A DNA stretch of 39,058 nucleotides from Acidimicrobiia bacterium (lineage in GTDB: Bacteria; Actinomycetota; Acidimicrobiia; Spongiisociales; Spongiisociaceae): contig VXMM01000030.1 of the NCBI GenBank assembly GCA_009841105.1, forward strand, positions 51,929-90,986, in the 5' to 3' direction. Position 1 is the first letter of the stretch. Each line of letters begins with the position of its first letter. The position numbers and the translations under genes were made by a program. Below are positions 30,483 through 37,505 of this stretch, piece by piece. The notes under the pieces are model-generated. The model made no database searches. It saw nothing but the letters and a program-made list of their open reading frames with translations, and was not told the DNA's origin.

Positions 30483-31250
30483 ATGGGAGTTTCGGGGCGG
30501 GTAGCGGTCGTGACCGGTGCCGCGTCGGGTCAGGGCCGCGCTACGTCCCTGCGGTTGGCCAGTGAAGGCGCCTTGGTCGCCGCGCTCGATGTCGACCCCG
30601 CAGGACTCGCCGCCCTGGCGGACGAGATATCGGACACGGGGGCCAGTTGCCGCGGATTCCAGGTGGACGTGGCCGATGCGGAGGCCGTGGCCGCGGCGTT
30701 CGCCGAGATCGAGGCCGACCTCGGCCGGGCTTACGTGCTGGCCGCCGCGGCGGCGATCTACCCGCCGGGGACTCTGTCCCACCTCCGCGATCCCGATGAG
30801 ACCGCCCGGATTTTCGACGTGAACCTGATGGGGGTCGTCCACTGCGCGAGTGCCGCTACCCGCCAGATGATCGAGGAAGGCCGTGGAGGGCGGATCGTCC
30901 TGTGGTCTTCCATAGGGGCCAGCGCCGCCATCGCCGGCCACGCCGCCTACTGCGCGGGCAAGGCGGCAATCGAAGGGCTGGGACGGGCGCTTGCCGCCGA
31001 ACTGGGGCCCTACGGGATCACCGTCAATACCATCGCGCCGGGGGCCATAGACACTCCGATGCTCTCCGATCCGCCGCCCGATCCGGCCTACTACGAGATC
31101 CTGCCCGCCCGCAGAGTCGGCACGCCCGAGGAGGTGGCACATCTGGTCAGTTACCTGTGCTCGGACGGGTCGGGGTTCATGACCGGGGCGGTGCTGGCTC
31201 TCGACGGAGGTCTAAGCGGTATCAACGGAGCGGTCCGGCCGGAGGTTTGA
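30483..31250 (+). CDS. Short-chain dehydrogenase/reductase (SDR) family oxidoreductase
   Basis: This 255-residue classical SDR is an NAD(P)-dependent alcohol dehydrogenase or ketone reductase. The cofactor motif is TGAASGQG (residues 11-18), Asp36 or Asp38 in AALDVDPAG favours NAD, the catalytic serine is in VLWSSIGA, and Tyr-x3-Lys is in AAYCAGKAA. PGAIDTPM and GAVLALDGGLSG end the fold as usual. The NNAG structural motif is replaced by AAAA (VLAAAAAIYPPG), an unusual change that may affect stability or substrate loop position. ATG 30483 follows AAGGAG five bases upstream. The phosphotriesterase-like gene follows 55 bases downstream, likely in one transcript. The substrate is unknown. Confidence 0.9.
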   Translation: MGVSGRVAVVTGAASGQGRATSLRLASEGALVAALDVDPAGLAALADEISDTGASCRGFQVDVADAEAVAAAFAEIEADLGRAYVLAAAAAIYPPGTLSHLRDPDETARIFDVNLMGVVHCASAATRQMIEEGRGGRIVLWSSIGASAAIAGHAAYCAGKAAIEGLGRALAAELGPYGITVNTIAPGAIDTPMLSDPPPDPAYYEILPARRVGTPEEVAHLVSYLCSDGSGFMTGAVLALDGGLSGINGAVRPEV

Positions 31251-31305
31251 CGGAGGTCGCCGGTATCGCTCAAAACAAGTCCCGCCCACGTCAGGAGGTT
31301 CAACC

Positions 31306-32325
31306 ATGAAGAACGCGGTGTCGGTTACCGGTCTCGTTCCGGCCGATCGGATCGGTCGTACTCTTCCCCACGAGCATCTCTTCGCCACGATGACATATGC
31401 CTATCCGGCCCGCGGCGAGGAGGCCTACCGGCCCATCACTATCGACCGGCTGGGCGAGATCCGCTCGGACCTGATGACGAACGCCAACAACATCCACCTC
31501 GACAGCAGCTGCGGGCAGGGGCTGGAGTTGAAGAAAGCGGCCGATGCCGGGATCGACACGCTGGTCGAGTTGACCACCGAGCCCATCGGAAGGAACCCCG
31601 AGAGGATGGTCGAGGTGTCCCGGTTCACCGGTGTCAACGTGATATCGGGAACGGGCCAGTACCTGTCCCACCACCAGCGTCCGTGGGCCCTGGAGGCATC
31701 CAGGGAGGAGCTGGCCGAGTTGATGGTCCGCGAGTTGACTGAAGGGATCGGCGACACCGGGATCCGTACTGGTGTGATCGGGGAGATCGGGCTCTTCGAG
31801 CCGGTCCGTCCCGCCGAGTTGAAGGTCCTAGAGGCGGCGGTCCTGGCCCAGCATGCTACGGGCGCTCCTCTTTGGGTACACCTGATGAACGTTCCGGTTG
31901 CGGCTGACGCGCTGGCGGTGTTCGACGAGTACGAGCCGATCTACGAGATGACCGCCTTCTGCCACATGGACTTCGACATCCGGGATCTCACCTGGCACGA
32001 GCGGGCGTTGGAGCGGGGTATCTGCGTGGAGTTCGACTTCTTCGGCTCGGTGTGGCTACCCGTAGATCACTACATCCACTGCCCGACTGACCCGCAACGG
32101 CTGGCGGTGCTGGCGGACTGGTCGGAGAGAGGCTATGCCGATCGCCTGCTCATCAGCCACGATGTCTGCTCCAGAGTGCAGTTCACCTCGCACGGGGGTT
32201 ACGGATACGCGTACATCCCTACGATCGTTCCCCGACTGATGGACCAGATGGGTATCGACCGGGAGTTGTTGGACATCTGGATGATCGACACGCCCCGCCG
32301 CCTCCTCGCCTGGGCGGACTCCTAA
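31306..32325 (+). CDS. Phosphotriesterase-family metal hydrolase (PTE homologue)
   Basis: This 339-residue TIM-barrel hydrolase is of the phosphotriesterase/lactonase family. Metal ligands are visible: His22 and His24 in LPHEHL, Glu160 in GVIGEIGLF, His192 in WVHLMN, His220 in AFCHMD and Asp286 in LISHDVC. The bridging residue is Glu160, where phosphotriesterases and PLL lactonases use a carboxylated lysine. The E. coli PHP homologue also carries Glu, so this enzyme is likely closer to that group and may act on lactones or carboxylic or phosphate esters. SRVQFTSHGGYGYAYI before the last helix is typical of the family. A strong AGGAGG (31293-31298) sets the start. It is downstream of an SDR gene; oxidation followed by lactone opening would fit, but is inference. 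Confidence 0.87.
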   Translation: MKNAVSVTGLVPADRIGRTLPHEHLFATMTYAYPARGEEAYRPITIDRLGEIRSDLMTNANNIHLDSSCGQGLELKKAADAGIDTLVELTTEPIGRNPERMVEVSRFTGVNVISGTGQYLSHHQRPWALEASREELAELMVRELTEGIGDTGIRTGVIGEIGLFEPVRPAELKVLEAAVLAQHATGAPLWVHLMNVPVAADALAVFDEYEPIYEMTAFCHMDFDIRDLTWHERALERGICVEFDFFGSVWLPVDHYIHCPTDPQRLAVLADWSERGYADRLLISHDVCSRVQFTSHGGYGYAYIPTIVPRLMDQMGIDRELLDIWMIDTPRRLLAWADS

Positions 32326-32387
32326 GCGGTCTCCGGGTGGGGTCGCAGTCCCTCGTGATCCGGCCAACCGTTCGACCGTTAGCGGGC

Positions 32388-33476
32388 CTAGCGCCAGTCG
32401 AGTAGGACGCCGATCATGTCCCGTTCGGCGGCGTCGAGGTCTGCGAATGCGGCATCTATCTCCGCCGCGGGATAGGTGTCGGTATGCATGGCTTCGAGTG
32501 GGAGCCTTCCCTTCGAGTGGAGCTCGAGTAGGAACTCGATGTTGGCGGCACACGTGAAGCGCGTGATGCGCTTGGCCGGATCCTCGTAGGGAGCGTTGCT
32601 GGTACCGAGGATGGAGGCCTGCTTGTTGTAGAAGTCGGCTGCGAGGAGGGGCCCCACGTCCTCGGGGTGCAGGGCGATGGCCACCATGCGCCCCTGGTCG
32701 TCGAGGATGCGCATGCCCAGGTCGAGCGGGGCCGAACCGACGGCCGCCTCCACCACCACGTCGATCCCAAAAGGCTGGAAGCGCTCCATGAGCGCGTCCT
32801 CGAAGCCCTCCTCGGTGGGGTCGAGGACCAGCGCCTTGGGTAGCGCGGCCGCCGCCCGCTCGCGCCGGGCCGGGCTTATCTCGAGACAGGCCAGGAAGGC
32901 GCCGATGGCGTCGGCCACCAGCGCGGCGCCGAAGCCGATCAGGCCGAGGCCGATCACCGCCACGTTCAGACCCGGGGTGAAACCGCCTCGGCGGAGGGCG
33001 TGCAGCCCCAGGGTCGGCAGGTAGGCGAAGGGGGCGGCTCCGGTCGCAGCGCCGTCCGGCACCTTGACCGCCTGCCATTCCCGGGCGTCGAAGATGGGTT
33101 GGTGCCTGGCCAGGGAGAAGACGCGGTCGCCCTCGGCCAGCGAACGCACTCCCTCGCCGACCTCGACTACCTCGCCGACGAGGTTGTATCCGCAGTTGAC
33201 CGGGTACTTAGCGCCCGACGGCTGGTTGCGGCCGGTGATGCGATACTCGGGTATCACTCCCATACCCTCGGTGGTCGCCGCGTCGATGTCGGCGAAGCTG
33301 TCCCACACCTCCTCAACCATGGGCTCCCCGCGGTAGAGGCGTAGCTCGGTGCCGGGGCTGATCAGGCTGACCAGGGTCCGGATACGTACCTTGCCGGGCT
33401 CCACACTGTCGGGAATCGAGACGGGGACCCACTCGAACCGGCAGGGCGCCACGATTAGAGGGCGGTCGACATCCAT
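32388..33476 (-). CDS. MDR-family dehydrogenase without structural zinc site
   Basis: This 362-residue medium-chain dehydrogenase belongs to the branch beginning SLISPGTELRLYRGEP, shared with BchC-like and threonine/sorbitol-type relatives. VNCGYNLVGEVVEVGEGVRSLAEGDRVF belongs to the catalytic domain, and NVAVIGLGLIGFGAALVADAIGA is the Rossmann dinucleotide motif, with Glu in LEISPARR favouring NAD. The four-cysteine structural zinc lobe is missing. ATG 33476 follows AGGAAGG. It is 24 bases after the last ABC importer gene and read with it, so it is probably the last gene of the importer operon, acting on the imported solute or its product. The substrate is unknown. Confidence 0.85.
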   Translation of the reverse strand: MDVDRPLIVAPCRFEWVPVSIPDSVEPGKVRIRTLVSLISPGTELRLYRGEPMVEEVWDSFADIDAATTEGMGVIPEYRITGRNQPSGAKYPVNCGYNLVGEVVEVGEGVRSLAEGDRVFSLARHQPIFDAREWQAVKVPDGAATGAAPFAYLPTLGLHALRRGGFTPGLNVAVIGLGLIGFGAALVADAIGAFLACLEISPARRERAAAALPKALVLDPTEEGFEDALMERFQPFGIDVVVEAAVGSAPLDLGMRILDDQGRMVAIALHPEDVGPLLAADFYNKQASILGTSNAPYEDPAKRITRFTCAANIEFLLELHSKGRLPLEAMHTDTYPAAEIDAAFADLDAAERDMIGVLLDWR

Positions 33477-33500
33477 CTTCTTGCCTTCCTGTTGAGACGC

Positions 33501-34523
33501 CTAGGCGGGGTTCGGGTCTTCGGGGAAGTAGCAATGCACTTCGTGGCCCTCCACCGGGATGTCGGCGGGCGGGAACTCGCCCGAGCAGACCTCTTCGGCC
33601 TTCCAGCAGCGGGTAGTGAAGGGACATCCGGGCGGAGGTTGCCGGGGGTTCGGAAGGGTGCCCTCCAGGATGATCCGCTCGCTGCTCCTTGTGATCATCG
33701 GGCTGGCCGAGAGCAAAGCCCGCGTGTACGGATGGAGCCGGTGGTCCCTCACCTCGGCGACCGGGCCTTCCTCGACCTTGCGGCCCAGGTACATCACCGC
33801 CACGCGGTCGACCAGCCAGGAGACCGCCTGGATGTTGTGGCTGATCAGGATCACCGAGAGGTTGAGGGCATCGCGGAGCTCCGCCAGCAGGTTGAGGATC
33901 TGGTTCTGCACGCTCACATCGAGGGCCGAAGTGGGCTCGTCGGCCACCAGCAGGGAAGGGTTCAGCGAGAGGGCGCGGGCGATCGCCACCCGCTGGCGCT
34001 GGCCACCCGACAGCTCGGAGGGGAGCTTGTCGGCCGCGTCCCGGGGAAGGTGCACCATGTCTAGGAGCTCCTGCACCCGTGCGTCCCGCGCGGCCTTGTC
34101 GCCGACATTGTGGATGATCAGCGGGTCGGCCAGGGTGTCCCTAACCTTCAGACGGGGGTTGAGGCTGGAAGTGGGATCCTGGAAGACGATGGCAACCTGG
34201 CGAGCGAAGTTGCGCCGGCGCCACCTGGTCGGCTGGGCCCAGACATCGGTCCCGTCGTAGATGATCCGCCCTCCGGTGGGCCGGATCAGCCCGACCACGC
34301 AGCGGGCCACCGTGGACTTGCCACACCCCGATTCTCCTACCAATCCCAGAGCCTCGCCGGGGGCCACCGTCAACGAGAGATCCTCCACCGCGTGGACCTT
34401 CTGCCGTCTGGGCGCCCGGTAGTGGTGGACGAGGTTCTCCAACCTGAGTAGAACGTCAGGACCGGGGGTTGCCACCTCTCGGCCGGAAGGGGCGGTGATG
34501 GTGGGAGCGGGTCCGGATGTCAT
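33501..34523 (-). CDS. Oligopeptide/nickel-type ABC importer ATP-binding protein (OppF/DppF-like)
   Basis: This is a cytoplasmic ATPase subunit of 340 residues. Walker A is GLVGESGCGKST, the Q-loop is IVFQDPTSSLNPRL, the signature is LSGGQRQRVAIARAL, Walker B is LLVADEPTSALD and the switch histidine is in ILISHN. The C-terminal OppDF extension (PGCPFTTRCWKAEEVCSG...CYFP) holds the four cysteines found in this subfamily. The ATG at 34523 overlaps the OppD-like stop in ATGA, and DVLLRLENLVHHY follows as the first strand. A long upstream frame is open but overlaps the OppD-like gene and has no conserved sequence. It works with the OppD-like ATPase, the two permeases and the binding protein. The imported solute is unknown. 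Confidence 0.93.
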   Translation of the reverse strand: MTSGPAPTITAPSGREVATPGPDVLLRLENLVHHYRAPRRQKVHAVEDLSLTVAPGEALGLVGESGCGKSTVARCVVGLIRPTGGRIIYDGTDVWAQPTRWRRRNFARQVAIVFQDPTSSLNPRLKVRDTLADPLIIHNVGDKAARDARVQELLDMVHLPRDAADKLPSELSGGQRQRVAIARALSLNPSLLVADEPTSALDVSVQNQILNLLAELRDALNLSVILISHNIQAVSWLVDRVAVMYLGRKVEEGPVAEVRDHRLHPYTRALLSASPMITRSSERIILEGTLPNPRQPPPGCPFTTRCWKAEEVCSGEFPPADIPVEGHEVHCYFPEDPNPA

Positions 34524-35515
34524 CCGACGGCCCCCGCGCCCGCCGCGTTTCCCCCGACCGGGAAGTAGCAGGCCAGGTCGTGACGATCGCCGACAGAGTC
34601 CAGGGGTGGGGGAGTCGCGGCGCACGGGTCGCCGGCGTTGACGCAGCGCTCGACGAACCGGCACCCGAGCGAGAACTCGAGGGGACTCGGAACGACCCCG
34701 TCTATCGAACGGGCGGGGCGTTCCTTCGCTTCCAGGCTCACGATCGAACCCAGCAACCCCGCCGCGTACGGGTGCCGGGGGTCGCGGACCAGTTCCTCGG
34801 TGTGCGCCACCTCGACCAACTGCCCGGCGTACATGACCATGGTGCGCTCGCACAGTTCCTTCACCAGGGCCAGGTTGTGGGTGATGAGGATGGTCGTGAA
34901 GGACAACTCGGCCTGCAGCGATCTCAAGAGTTCGACGATCTGGGCCTGGACGGTCTCGTCGAGGGCGGTGGTGGGCTCGTCACCGATCAGGATGGAGGGC
35001 CGCCGCGCCAGCGCCAGGGCGATCAATACCCGCTGGCGCTGCCCGCCGGAGAGCTGGAAGGGGTAGGCGGCGGCGATGGCTTTGGGATTGGGCAGGTGGA
35101 CCAACTCAAGTAACTCGTACATGCGCTCACCTCTGTGGTCGCCGTCGAGCCGCAGCGCTTGGCGCAGTTGCGCCTTGACAGTCATCCCGGGGTTGAGGCT
35201 CATCAGCGGGTCCTGGTAGACCATGCCTATCTCCCGGCCCATCAGATTGCGGCGCTCCGTGGGGGACAGCTTCAGCACATCCTGGCCCTTCCAGCGGATG
35301 GCACCCGTGGCCTCTACCAGACGCGGTAGCAGGCCGATGACGGACAGACCGGTCAGCGTCTTGCCGCATCCGGACTCGCCCACGATTCCCAGGTTCTCGC
35401 CCTCCAGCACTGAGAACGACACCCCCGACACCACCGGTGTGTTCCCGTAGGCATGCCGGATGTGGATGCTGAGGTCTTCGACCTCCAGGATCGGATCAGC
35501 GCCCGCTGCGTTCAT
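34520..35515 (-). CDS. Oligopeptide/nickel-type ABC importer ATP-binding protein (OppD/DppD-like)
   Basis: This 331-residue partner ATPase starts at ATG 35515 (MNAAGADPILEVEDLSIHI), overlapping the OppC-like stop by one base. Walker A is GIVGESGCGKTL, the Q-loop is MVYQDPLMSLNPG, the signature is LSGGQRQRVLIALAL, Walker B is ILIGDEPTTALD and the switch histidine is in ILITHN. The C-terminal OppD extension (GCRFVERCVNAGDPC...ACYFP) is present. The overlaps with the genes on both sides show tight coupling of the operon. Confidence 0.93.
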   Translation of the reverse strand: MNAAGADPILEVEDLSIHIRHAYGNTPVVSGVSFSVLEGENLGIVGESGCGKTLTGLSVIGLLPRLVEATGAIRWKGQDVLKLSPTERRNLMGREIGMVYQDPLMSLNPGMTVKAQLRQALRLDGDHRGERMYELLELVHLPNPKAIAAAYPFQLSGGQRQRVLIALALARRPSILIGDEPTTALDETVQAQIVELLRSLQAELSFTTILITHNLALVKELCERTMVMYAGQLVEVAHTEELVRDPRHPYAAGLLGSIVSLEAKERPARSIDGVVPSPLEFSLGCRFVERCVNAGDPCAATPPPLDSVGDRHDLACYFPVGGNAAGAGAVG

Positions 35516-36462
35516 CACTGTCCCAGCAAGTGCCGTCTGCCGCCGAGGCGGTCCGCCATGCTCTCTGCCACCGTATTGAGCGCCAGCACCGTGAGGAAGA
35601 TGGCGAGACCCGGGAAGGTCGTGTACCACCAGGTGCCCGCTATCAGGTACTGGGATCCGCCGTAAACGAGATTCCCCCAGGTAGGAGCCGGGGGAGGAAG
35701 GCCGGCTCCGAGGAAACTGATGGAGGCTTCCAGTATGACCGCGTCCGCCGCCACCAGCGTGAAGAACACGAGCAGCGGCGTGGCGATGTTGAGGGAGACG
35801 TGGCGCAGCAGGATGCGGAGTTGCGAACTCCCCATCGCCCTGAGGGCGGCGACGTAGTCCTCGCCCAACTGGTCGAGGACCGCGGCGCGGATGTAGCGAG
35901 CCATGATCGGCGTGTAGACGACGGTCAAGACCAGTAGCAGGGTCCGGAATGACTGGCCGAATGCCGATGACACCACCACGGCGAGCACCACGGCCGGGAA
36001 GGCGAACTGTATGTCCACCAGGCGCATCAGCACGTCATTCATCCACCTGAGTCTTCGATTCCGGGATGTGGAGGCGGCCACCATCCCGATCGTTCCTCCC
36101 AGGATCAGGGCCAGCACCGGGGTCAATACGGCCACGAGAGCCGACATCCTCGATCCGTGGATCACCCTGGACAGGATGTCCCGTGCGATCTCGTCAGACC
36201 CGAAGATGTGCTCCGGCCAATCGGGGCCCGTATTGGGAGAGGTCAGGCCCACCGTGTAAGGGTCGTACGGAGACAGCCAGTGCGCGAAGATCGCCACGAG
36301 TATTACGACCACAACCCACGCCAGCCCCAGCTTGGCCCGGAATGGCAACCTTCCCATCTTCACCGGACCGGCGGGAGCAGCCTTCATCGCAGCCTCCACC
36401 GACTTGGGGCCGAACCGGATCCGTGGGCGCCGTTCGGGGCTGGGGCCGCGTGCTTCGCTCAC
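35515..36462 (-). CDS. ABC importer permease (OppC/DppC-like)
   Basis: This 315-residue inner-membrane permease of the peptide/nickel importer class has a basic cytoplasmic N-terminus (RPRIRFGPKSVEAAMK), the first helix LGLAWVVVVILVAIFAHWLSPYDPY and then the FGSDEIARDILSRVIHG loop typical of DppC. Helices VLALILGGTIGMVAAS, FPAVVLAVVVSSAFG and TLLLVLTVVYTPIMARYIRAAVL follow. The cytoplasmic coupling motif is AALRAMGSSQLRILLRHVSLN. A GTG at 36462 starts one base after the DppB-like stop. It pairs with the DppB-like permease. Confidence 0.92.
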   Translation of the reverse strand: MSEARGPSPERRPRIRFGPKSVEAAMKAAPAGPVKMGRLPFRAKLGLAWVVVVILVAIFAHWLSPYDPYTVGLTSPNTGPDWPEHIFGSDEIARDILSRVIHGSRMSALVAVLTPVLALILGGTIGMVAASTSRNRRLRWMNDVLMRLVDIQFAFPAVVLAVVVSSAFGQSFRTLLLVLTVVYTPIMARYIRAAVLDQLGEDYVAALRAMGSSQLRILLRHVSLNIATPLLVFFTLVAADAVILEASISFLGAGLPPPAPTWGNLVYGGSQYLIAGTWWYTTFPGLAIFLTVLALNTVAESMADRLGGRRHLLGQ

Positions 36463-36463
36463 G

Positions 36464-37432
36464 TCACGAACTCTCGCGGGCGCTCGGTTTGAAGATGAGG
36501 AACGCCACGTCGGCGGCCAGGTTGGAGAGGACGAACAGCATCGCGCCGACCAGGGCGATCCCGGTGACGATGTTGAAGTCGCCGGTTGTCGCGGAATCGA
36601 TCATCTTCCAGCCCAGGCCGCGGAGGTTGAAGACCCGCTCGACCAGCACCACGCCGCCGAGAATGTAGCCGGCCTGCAACCCGAGCACGGTCAGCGGGGC
36701 CACCAGCGCGTTGCGGAGCACGTTCTTGCGGACGATCACCCGGTCCCGCAGTCCCATCCCGCGCGCCGTGCGTACGTAGTCCTTCTCCAGCTCGTCCAGC
36801 ACCGAAGAACGCACCACGCGGGTCAGGAATCCGCCCACGGGAAGGGCTATCGATAAGGAGGGGAGGGTAAGCGCCCTCAACCATCCGATTTTGTCCTCGC
36901 TAAAGGGCACCCAGCTCCCGGCGGGGAACCACTTGAACCCGATGGGGTTCGCCAGGGCGAATGTCAGGATCAGAAGCAGAGCCAGCCAGAAGATCGGCAT
37001 CGAGAGCACGCCCAGCGTCCCCGCCCTGACCGTGGAATCCCACCAACTGCCCGCGAAATAGGCGGAGCTCACCCCCAGTACAAATGCGATCAAGGTGGCG
37101 AGGAACAGCGAGAGCGCCGCCACCGATAGCGAGATCCCGATGCCCTCCCCGAGGATGGTCAGGACGGGTCGGTCGCCATAGACGCTCAAGCCGAAGTCGC
37201 CGGTGGAGAGGTCTCCCAGGTACCGCCCGTAGCGGACGAGTACCGGATCGTTGAGCCCGAACTCCTCGGCGAGTTGCTCGCGCGCCTCGTCGCTGGCGTA
37301 CAGCCCCAAGCCCGCGTAGCGGGCGTCGACCGGAGAGAATTCCAGCATCACGAACACGTAGAACGTGATGCCGATGATGACCGGTAGGGCTTGGAGGAGA
37401 CGTTGCAGGACCAGCCTGCCTACGGCTCCCAT
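36464..37432 (-). CDS. ABC importer permease (OppB/DppB-like)
   Basis: This 322-residue inner-membrane permease starts LVLQRLLQALPVIIGITFYVFVMLEFSPVD, the standard DppB N-terminus. A periplasmic loop carries YLGDLSTGDFGLSV (family GdfG), and five more helices follow. The coupling motif is ARGMGLRDRVIVRKNVLRNALVAPLT. VFNLRGLGWKMIDSATTGDFNIVTGIALVGAMLFVL closes it, as in DppB (usually 'vF.lPGlG.l...A'). It is the first gene after the substrate-binding protein, separated by a 73-base gap containing a stem-loop. Confidence 0.92.
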   Translation of the reverse strand: MGAVGRLVLQRLLQALPVIIGITFYVFVMLEFSPVDARYAGLGLYASDEAREQLAEEFGLNDPVLVRYGRYLGDLSTGDFGLSVYGDRPVLTILGEGIGISLSVAALSLFLATLIAFVLGVSSAYFAGSWWDSTVRAGTLGVLSMPIFWLALLLILTFALANPIGFKWFPAGSWVPFSEDKIGWLRALTLPSLSIALPVGGFLTRVVRSSVLDELEKDYVRTARGMGLRDRVIVRKNVLRNALVAPLTVLGLQAGYILGGVVLVERVFNLRGLGWKMIDSATTGDFNIVTGIALVGAMLFVLSNLAADVAFLIFKPSARESS

Positions 37433-37451
37433 CAGGCCCTACCGGCCTTTA

Positions 37452-37472
37452 CCGATACCAACCGGATATCGG
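37452..37472 (-). other. Stem-loop between binding-protein and permease genes
   Basis: CCGATA and TATCGG flank a 9-base loop in the 73-base gap after the binding-protein stop codon. A 12-base perfect palindrome, GATCGGCCGATC (37487-37498), lies next to it. Stem-loops here in importer operons often protect the binding-protein mRNA or partly end transcription, giving more binding protein than permease. That role is inferred. Confidence 0.35.
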
Positions 37473-37505
37473 CTCGGTTGCTACTTGATCGGCCGATCTG
37501 CCCAG

